From positions 124,001-188,000 of the forward strand of contig NZ_JACOPX010000015.1 in assembly GCF_015461835.1 (NCBI RefSeq): a stretch of 64,000 nucleotides of DNA, in the 5' to 3' direction. The notes beneath the pieces were generated by a model. It worked only from the letters and a program-made list of their open reading frames with translations, was not told the origin of the DNA and searched no databases. Position numbers and translations under genes: made by a program. Numbering within the stretch: the first letter of the stretch is position 1; each line of letters opens with the position of its first letter. This DNA comes from Pseudomonas neuropathica. GTDB lineage: Bacteria; Pseudomonadota; Gammaproteobacteria; Pseudomonadales; Pseudomonadaceae. Below are positions 58,434-64,000 of the stretch, in pieces.

Positions 58434-60884
58434 ATGAGCAAACCCTTGATGTATCTGCTGGCCGGCAACGGCAGCGCTGCCGATTGGTGGGATGACGCGC
58501 TGCCGCACTTCCAGCGCTACGAAGTCGTGCCGCTGGAGTTGCCGGGCTTCGGCGCGAATCCGCAGCCGCCTTGCGAGGATCTGGCGGACTACGCGCAGAC
58601 CTTGTTGGCGATGACGGAGCAGGGCAGCGCGATCATGGCGGTCGGGGTCAATGCCTTGCTGGTGTTGCATGCGTTGCAACGTCGGCCCGGACACTTTTCC
58701 CGCAGCGTTTTGTTGGCGCCGGTCGGTGCGTTTTTGTGGCAGCGTCGCTTGCCGGCACTGATGTCGCCGCTGCCGATCCGCAAGACCATCCACTGGCTGC
58801 TGTCGAACAAACCCACGCTGTTCGCGCGCAAGTTTTCCAACCAGATCTGGACGCCCGCGCAGTACCAGCGCATGGGCGCCGGCTATGCGCGCTGCCGTGC
58901 GTTCGTGCCGCATTGGGATCTGATTCGCGCCGATACCGCGTTGCCGCTGCTGGAGTGGATCACCGATCCGGTCGAGCTGGTCTGGGGCGATCAGGACGCG
59001 GTGCTCGGCATCGAGCAAGCGGCGGCGTGGTCGGCGATTCTTGCCCGCGCCGATCTGACCATCAGCCTCAAACCCGGTTGGGGTCATTACCCGTGGATCG
59101 ACTCGCCCGCCGAATTCGCGCAGTGGCTGGAGTCGGGCAAGCGAGGATTTGTCGCGCACACCAAGGGCGGGCGTTTGCGCCTTGCTGAACTGGCGCGGCA
59201 AGCGGTGCCGGCGGCACTGACGCTCAACGATTGCGACGATCCGCGTCTGCCGGCATTTCTCGCCGCCCAACCTGATGTGACCTGGGCGGTGCGCTCCTCC
59301 AGTTACGGTGAAGATCAGGCCGACTCCGCGAATGCCGGTTTGAGCACCACCTATCTGCGCGAACCGACCGCCAATGTGCCGAAACGCATTGCCGAACTGA
59401 CGGCCGAAGGCGTCGAGGAAGTGGTGGTGCAACGCTTCATCACCCCGGTAGTGTCCGGGATCGCTTTTGTGCGGCATCTCTCGGTAGAACTGGAATGGGT
59501 GGAAGGCCATCTCGAATCGCTGGCCGACGGTCACGTCAGCCCCTCGCGGGCAACGCTTTCGCGGCTCGGTGATGCGTGGCGCAGCGGCACGTTCACGCCG
59601 GCCCATGGCTTGACCGAAGACCTGTTGTGGCGCTTTCTGCAAGACGTGCTGCGCGTGTTCCACTACGTGCCCGGCGACGTCGAATGGGCCTGGGACGGCT
59701 CACAACTGTGGCTGCTGCAATACCGGCCAATCAGCGACTACGGCTGGCGCCGGCACCTGACGGCCGCCAACATCGCCGAGATCCTGCCGCCACAACCGAG
59801 CGTGCTGGTTGAGTACGCCCAGCGCCGCGCCGCCGTAAGTATCCCGGCGATCATGGCGCGTTGGGATGCACGAGTGCTGCAGGACAACGAACCGTTCACT
59901 GCCGTGTTCGGCGGCGCGTCCTACATCAACAATGATCTGTTTCTCGCTCGGCTGGCCGACTGGGGCATCAGCGCCGCTAACTACGCCGGTGAAGTTGGTG
60001 GCGCGACGCCGCATCTGCCGTGGCAACCGCTCAAAATGCTGCGTTCGTTGCCGCTGTTTTTGCGTATGCAACGCAAGGCTCGCGGGCATTTGCTGAATCT
60101 TGAAAACGGCTTGCAGCGCTTCGATCGGGAACTGGCCGAACTCATCGTCCAAGCTGCCGATGGCCAGCAACTCGCGGACTGGTTCACCCGGTTTTACGTG
60201 TTCGTGGTGCAGGGCAATCTGTGCATCGCTACGACGCTGGCCAGTAGTGGCGGCGATTGGCTGGGCCGCCCGCCGACCGCTTACGACAACCTTGAAAACA
60301 GTCCGCATCGATTGCCGTGGGAAACCGATCCTGCTACGCCTCGGCCCGCGTCGAGCGATCTGCCGCTGCAGCCATTCCCGCAATGGTCAGGGCTGATCCG
60401 CCTAGCGCATTCGACCGGCCTGCCGGGCCTGCGTGGTTACTACCTGCAAGTGCGCGAGTGGTATCGCGACAACCTGATGCGCATCTTCTTCCGCCTGCAC
60501 CACGCCATGCCACTGGCAGATCGCGAGCATTGGTTCGCGCCGCATCCCGACGTGCGCACCCGCGATGGCAGCTTCTGGCAGGACGGTCGCGAAGGTGCGG
60601 AGCAAGCGACCGGGTTCATGATTTATCCGGGGCAGGTGCAGGGCATCCTCGGCGTCGACATCCTGCTCGAAGACACCCTTGATCCGGGGCGGCATGCGCA
60701 CTACCAAACCACGCGGGCGGTGATAGCGCGGATGGGTGGGCGGTTGTCGCATGGCTCGACTCTGTTGCGTGAGTTGCGCAAGCCATCGGCGGTGATGCCG
60801 CAGGTTGATCCGGCGTGGGTGGGGTGTGAGGTGGTGTATCGGGATGGTGAGTTGGAATTGATCAATTCGAAGGATGCAAAGTGA
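58434..60884 (+). CDS. Alpha/beta-hydrolase fused to PPDK-type ATP-grasp and phosphohistidine domains
   Basis: An 816-residue protein in three parts. Residues 1-235 are an alpha/beta-hydrolase fold with D186 (VWGDQD) and H218 (GWGHYPW), but the nucleophile elbow reads G71-V-N-A-L, Asn in place of Ser. Residues about 243-435 match the PEP/pyruvate-binding ATP-grasp: TKGGRLRLAELARQAVPAAL, VRSSSYGED at 286-294 and DVEWAWDG...LLQYRPI. Residues about 730-816 are a swivelling phosphohistidine domain with H773 in GGRLSHGSTLLRELRKPSAVM-type context. The 300 residues between are unassigned. The layout recalls rifampicin phosphotransferase and PEP synthase; substrate unknown. Its stop overlaps the next GTG (GTGA). 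Confidence 0.85.
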   Translation: MSKPLMYLLAGNGSAADWWDDALPHFQRYEVVPLELPGFGANPQPPCEDLADYAQTLLAMTEQGSAIMAVGVNALLVLHALQRRPGHFSRSVLLAPVGAFLWQRRLPALMSPLPIRKTIHWLLSNKPTLFARKFSNQIWTPAQYQRMGAGYARCRAFVPHWDLIRADTALPLLEWITDPVELVWGDQDAVLGIEQAAAWSAILARADLTISLKPGWGHYPWIDSPAEFAQWLESGKRGFVAHTKGGRLRLAELARQAVPAALTLNDCDDPRLPAFLAAQPDVTWAVRSSSYGEDQADSANAGLSTTYLREPTANVPKRIAELTAEGVEEVVVQRFITPVVSGIAFVRHLSVELEWVEGHLESLADGHVSPSRATLSRLGDAWRSGTFTPAHGLTEDLLWRFLQDVLRVFHYVPGDVEWAWDGSQLWLLQYRPISDYGWRRHLTAANIAEILPPQPSVLVEYAQRRAAVSIPAIMARWDARVLQDNEPFTAVFGGASYINNDLFLARLADWGISAANYAGEVGGATPHLPWQPLKMLRSLPLFLRMQRKARGHLLNLENGLQRFDRELAELIVQAADGQQLADWFTRFYVFVVQGNLCIATTLASSGGDWLGRPPTAYDNLENSPHRLPWETDPATPRPASSDLPLQPFPQWSGLIRLAHSTGLPGLRGYYLQVREWYRDNLMRIFFRLHHAMPLADREHWFAPHPDVRTRDGSFWQDGREGAEQATGFMIYPGQVQGILGVDILLEDTLDPGRHAHYQTTRAVIARMGGRLSHGSTLLRELRKPSAVMPQVDPAWVGCEVVYRDGELELINSKDAK

Positions 60885-61609
60885 AACTACGATGCCTCCG
60901 CGAATTGATCTTTGGTCTGGTCGCGTTTTTACAGGTGGAATATGTGACTGCCGCAGGTCCTGTATTGGTCGGTAACGAGCCCGGCCAGTCGCCGGTTGCG
61001 CAAGGCCCGACCGAGACAGTTGTCGACATGGGGGCGTGTCGGTTCTCCATGCCGCTGCTGCAGAACCAATGGCTGAAGTTCGACGATTTCTATTCGGTAT
61101 TCATCGCAGCCAAACAACTGCCCAAACCGTCCAGCGCCCCCAGCTTGTGGCAAGCGCAGACGTCGAGTGGTGCCGACTGGCACTTCGAGAAACATGGCGA
61201 CCTGAGCCAGCCGTGGTTTGGTTTGATGTGTGAAAACTCGGAGTACTTTTCGCTTCTCACCGACTGGAAACCCCCGGTAGACGATGCGTTTGCGGTGCAA
61301 GTCCTGCGTGACGACAACGACCGCAGGTGTCCGGCGACTCGTACCGATCAGGGCTGGGTGCCCAACTCTCTGGCGGGTCGTGCGAATACCTACACCTTCG
61401 AACAATGGGGAGGGGAGAATTCTTCGGGGTTCATCTTCGGTTTCCACGACAAATCACGACGGCACATTACCCGCATCGCTTTTTGCCTGCTGAGGGGCAA
61501 GGACGTGCTGATCGGCTTGGCGGAATCGGGCTCATCCGCCCCGTTGGCGATCAGCAACGAAGGATTCGAGCAAATCAAGAAAGCGGTGCGCGGCATTGCC
61601 TTCGAATGA
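60881..61609 (+). CDS. Exported protein of unknown function
   Basis: A 242-residue protein with a probable signal peptide (LIFGLVAFLQVEYVTAAG). The mature region has Cys residues at MGACRF, LMCENS, DRRCPA and FCLLRG, enough for two disulfides. I do not recognise the family. The GTG start at 60881 overlaps the fusion gene's stop, so it is translationally coupled to it. Its own stop overlaps an ATG that opens a 14-codon micro-ORF. Confidence 0.65.
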   Translation: MKLRCLRELIFGLVAFLQVEYVTAAGPVLVGNEPGQSPVAQGPTETVVDMGACRFSMPLLQNQWLKFDDFYSVFIAAKQLPKPSSAPSLWQAQTSSGADWHFEKHGDLSQPWFGLMCENSEYFSLLTDWKPPVDDAFAVQVLRDDNDRRCPATRTDQGWVPNSLAGRANTYTFEQWGGENSSGFIFGFHDKSRRHITRIAFCLLRGKDVLIGLAESGSSAPLAISNEGFEQIKKAVRGIAFE

Positions 61610-61650
61610 ACACACCCACAATGACTTGCGTCGATGGAGTTACAGCGTGA
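61606..61650 (+). other. 14-codon micro-ORF bridging two genes
   Basis: ATG overlaps the preceding stop (ATGA, 61606-61609) and its TGA overlaps the GTG start of the next gene (GTGA, 61647-61650). It repeats the pattern of 31252-31299. Coding status is unproven. Confidence 0.25.
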
Positions 61651-62153
61651 AAGGATTTTCGGTTCTTCTCGGCAGCCTGTTATTGGTTGCCGCATCCATG
61701 GCATTCGCTGCCGATCCAACCTTCAAGGATTACACCATCACGCCAGTTTTTACCGGCCCCAACCATAAGCTGGTGCCGCAAGAAAACAGCAGCCCAATGA
61801 TGGATCAGGCACGGGTGCAAGCCCTGAAAGGCAAGGTCAACTTCGCCGGCCATTACATCCTGCACAGGCTCGGTTGTGGCGGTAGCGCCATTTGCGGCGA
61901 AGTGCTGGACGCTCAGACTGGGGAAGTCGTTGGCGGTCTGCCGAATGCTTACGACGGCAGCACCTTCGGCATGGCCTATCAGCCCGACAGCCGCATGATC
62001 ATCGTGTCCGGCATCACGCTCGACGGCGAAGAAGATGCGCAGGGGAATGCGTTGGAAAGTGGTAACCGGGATCGTTACTACGAGTTTGTGAACAATGAGT
62101 TTCGGCTGCTAAGCATGACCGACGTTGAATCGTCGCCGATGGATGAGGAGTGA
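61647..62153 (+). CDS. Small exported protein of an uncharacterised VNFAGHY-type family
   Basis: A 168-residue protein with a signal peptide (GFSVLLGSLLLVAASMAFA). The segment KVNFAGHYILHRLGCGGSAICGEVLDAQTGEV, here quoted in part as VNFAGHY and GCGGSAICGE, is a recurring motif in small periplasmic proteins of unknown role. The start is GTG at 61647 with TGGAG upstream; an ATG-type extension from 61596 would overlap the previous gene and put 17 polar residues before the signal. Confidence 0.65.
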   Translation: MKGFSVLLGSLLLVAASMAFAADPTFKDYTITPVFTGPNHKLVPQENSSPMMDQARVQALKGKVNFAGHYILHRLGCGGSAICGEVLDAQTGEVVGGLPNAYDGSTFGMAYQPDSRMIIVSGITLDGEEDAQGNALESGNRDRYYEFVNNEFRLLSMTDVESSPMDEE

Positions 62154-62157
62154 GTGG

Positions 62158-62529
62158 ATGAACCGGTTTTTCATTCGGTCGGTGCTGATTGCGCTTTCGC
62201 TTTTATCTCATTCACTGCCCGCGACTGCCAGCGAAGGGAGTTGCTACGGCTACCTTACTGAGCTTGTCAGGAGCAGCGATTTTCCGTTTCGTTATGTCGG
62301 CAAGGACAAGGTCAATTTGCTGATCGACGAGGACGACGGTGAAGTAGTGCGCGCTCAGCTGTTCTTCGACACTGACGGCAGCGGCACGATTGGCTGGATC
62401 AAATACACCTCGGCTACTCACGAATTGCTCAACACCTCGGCCGAGCTGGATGAACCGGTGGCGTTGTCATTCGATGCCAAGTTTGCGGACGGATATGCAA
62501 AGTGCCTGACAAAACAAAAGGCCGGCTAA
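62158..62529 (+). CDS. Small exported protein of unknown function
   Basis: A 123-residue protein with a signal peptide (FIRSVLIALSLLSHSLPATA). The mature part has two Cys (GSCYGY near the start, AKCLTK near the end), probably one disulfide. GAGGAG at 62145-62150 lies well placed before the ATG at 62158. It begins 4 nt after the previous stop. No family recognised. Confidence 0.65.
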   Translation: MNRFFIRSVLIALSLLSHSLPATASEGSCYGYLTELVRSSDFPFRYVGKDKVNLLIDEDDGEVVRAQLFFDTDGSGTIGWIKYTSATHELLNTSAELDEPVALSFDAKFADGYAKCLTKQKAG

Positions 62530-62547
62530 CGGCGAAAAGGATTTGCT

Positions 62548-63396
62548 ATGGCCAGCCTTAAGTGGGTGTTGATGATCGGCAGCTTGTTCAGCGCTACAAA
62601 TGTCTTTGCCGTTGACCCGCCAATAGTGGGAGGCGCCGGAAACACAGTGACGTTCCAGGCAAAAAAATGGACATCACCCGTCGTGGAATCTACCACTGCC
62701 TGGTTCACCGCGAATGGAAAAACGTTCCCGTTGTTTCATGCCGGCATTGGTGCCCAGGCTTATCCTGAATGGCTCAGCCCTGACAAAAAATTTCTACTGG
62801 CGACTGCGGTGGAGTACGGCGTAGTCATAGGTGAGAACGGTGAGGAAATAGCGACATCACAAGGGCATTGCGATGTGATCTCGATGGAAACCGGTTGCGT
62901 GCTTGCTGAGAGTTACGAGCGGTTTTGTGAGGGTAAATGGGTAGGCAATCAATGGGTTTCCGAAGAGGGCGGGGTGCTCAATCCTGTCTTGGTGACTAAG
63001 TCACCCAAGGACCTGCTGAAAAATGCTTCGAGCATTGAGCCGGCGCAGTCCCGAGCAGAGTCCATCGAATGGAGCCTGGGCTTTTTAAGCCCGGAATCCT
63101 ACATGGCGTGTCATCCCCCGGCGCAAAGTGTTCAGGCTTACAACGACCTCGGTTTTTACTTGGCCGAGGGCGGCAACGATGAGTTGGCGCTGAAGTTTTA
63201 TCGAGGCGTTGAGGCTGTCGGCAAACGCACAGTGCTGATGCTGAACATGGCTGATTCGCTGTGGCGCCTTGATCGGCAAGAAGAAGCGCAGCGTTATTAC
63301 CGCGAGTACCGCGACGCGATGAGTGCCGCCGGTAAAGAGCAGAAGATTCCGCAGCGCGTCGTTGAGCGATCTGCAATTCAGGGACTGAAACAGTGA
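62548..63396 (+). CDS. Exported protein with C-terminal TPR-like helices
   Basis: A 282-residue protein with a signal peptide (WVLMIGSLFSATNVFA). The first 180 residues are an unrecognised beta-rich region containing a Cys pair (GHCDVISMETGCVL). The C-terminal ~80 residues (YNDLGFYLAEGGNDELALKFYRGVE; LDRQEEAQRYYREYRDAM) look like two TPR-type helix pairs. Its stop overlaps the next GTG (GTGA), continuing the tightly coupled run. Confidence 0.65.
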   Translation: MASLKWVLMIGSLFSATNVFAVDPPIVGGAGNTVTFQAKKWTSPVVESTTAWFTANGKTFPLFHAGIGAQAYPEWLSPDKKFLLATAVEYGVVIGENGEEIATSQGHCDVISMETGCVLAESYERFCEGKWVGNQWVSEEGGVLNPVLVTKSPKDLLKNASSIEPAQSRAESIEWSLGFLSPESYMACHPPAQSVQAYNDLGFYLAEGGNDELALKFYRGVEAVGKRTVLMLNMADSLWRLDRQEEAQRYYREYRDAMSAAGKEQKIPQRVVERSAIQGLKQ

Positions 63397-64000
63397 ATAC
63401 GTTTGTCCGCTTTATCGTATTGAGCCTTGGGCTGCTATCCACTTCATACGCGCTTGCTGCGCCCCAAGTCCTGAAGGAAATTCCGGCTAGCTTGCTGGGT
63501 GATGCATCACGGCAAAACGTATTTGTTCTGGCAGGAGATGCGGACGAGGCCTCCAACCGGTTGTTGATTGCGCCGGTGCAGGCACGTGATGAGGACATCT
63601 TGCTCGATACGTCGAAGGCGCTGCCTCTGATCAAAAGTCAGTACTCGTCTGCGCTTCAGGGTGTCTTCAGCGTCCATGTACTCAAAGGTCGCCCTGGCGT
63701 CATGACCGTCATTGATCCACAGGCTGAGGAAGCTGTGGTCAAGCAACCGTTCGTTGAGGCAGGGGATTACATTGCGCTGGTAACCAGCGAAGAAGATAAC
63801 GCGGTTTACAACTTCAACCTGTTGTTCGCCTTCAACAGAGGTTCAAAGCAGTTTGAGCTGAAAGCTCTGCTGGAAGTGGCGAACAACGACTCCTGTGACC
63901 GGTCGCTTGTCAGCGTAGTGCAGTTGCCGGTGCAGACATTGGGATCAATCACTCTGGCCTCTTTCGATGGGCGTGAGGCGCTGCAGAAGCTGCAGGTTGC
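63393..64000 (+). CDS. Exported protein of unknown function, 3' end outside the window
   Basis: At least 202 codons, open at the right edge. GTG at 63393 overlaps the preceding stop. A signal peptide is evident (FIVLSLGLLSTSYALAAP). Later text such as NVFVLAGDADEASNRLLIAP and YNFNLLFAFNRGSKQFELKALLEV suggests a beta-rich periplasmic domain. Not recognised. Confidence 0.6.
   Translation, partial: MNTFVRFIVLSLGLLSTSYALAAPQVLKEIPASLLGDASRQNVFVLAGDADEASNRLLIAPVQARDEDILLDTSKALPLIKSQYSSALQGVFSVHVLKGRPGVMTVIDPQAEEAVVKQPFVEAGDYIALVTSEEDNAVYNFNLLFAFNRGSKQFELKALLEVANNDSCDRSLVSVVQLPVQTLGSITLASFDGREALQKLQV

Noticed and set aside
1..64000. CRISPR array, tRNA, rRNA, insertion sequence, integrase or prophage
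   Set aside because: No evenly spaced direct repeats, no cloverleaf sequence, no transposase or integrase motif was seen. The REPINs are the only mobile-type elements noticed.

Overview
The window is a GC-rich chromosomal stretch from a Pseudomonas, most likely the P. fluorescens group. The basis is gene content and order (aspA, LysR, purEK; pstSCAB-phoU; phoBR; ubiCA; rubredoxin; HU), protein signatures, and several REP/REPIN pairs of the kind common in that group. No rRNA, tRNA, CRISPR array, insertion sequence or replication origin was seen.

Region 1 (1-7220) is core housekeeping: the 5' end of aspA, a divergent HypT-like LysR regulator, purE-purK behind a leader with a terminator hairpin, a GlsB/YeaQ membrane protein, a DUF3299 protein, a YeaD-type mutarotase, a YciA-type thioesterase and an MHS-type MFS carrier. 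Region 2 (7233-8773) is a small accessory module on the minus strand: an XRE-ImmA/IrrE protein translationally coupled to a PIN-domain protein, wedged between the MFS gene and pstS. Region 3 (8866-23824) is the phosphate regulon: pstS and pstCAB-phoU, each of the two segments with its own Pho box, then a response regulator, an M23 peptidase, a CNNM/CorC protein, phoR-phoB, a COG4315 protein and ubiC-ubiA. Region 4 (24026-25829) holds rubredoxin, rubredoxin reductase and HU.

Region 5 (about 25.9-56.9 kb) is a complete type VI secretion locus in H2-like order: tssA-B-C-E, PAAR, two small membrane proteins, tssF-G-H, a sigma-54 activator, a small lipoprotein, fha, tssJ-K-L-M, a PP2C phosphatase, a Ser/Thr kinase, vgrG, a PldA-like (Tle5-type) phospholipase D effector, and two exported candidate immunity proteins. 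No hcp gene is present. The vgrG 3' part, the effector and the first half of the next gene differ in codon/base use from the structural genes, as expected for an exchangeable cargo module.

Region 6 (57.0-64.0 kb) is a tightly packed, probably single operon: a TIGR01777 oxidoreductase with a membrane N-terminus, an 816-residue fusion of a serine-less alpha/beta-hydrolase with a PPDK-type ATP-grasp and a phosphohistidine swivel domain, then five small exported proteins of unknown role, the last running off the window.

The most unusual signals are the hydrolase/PPDK/phosphohistidine fusion, the chain of stop-start overlaps through micro-ORFs around the PAAR-linked membrane genes (repeated once in region 6), the PIN/XRE-ImmA module next to pst, and the mosaic vgrG-effector-immunity module. 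All functions are read from sequence motifs by eye; no database search was run.
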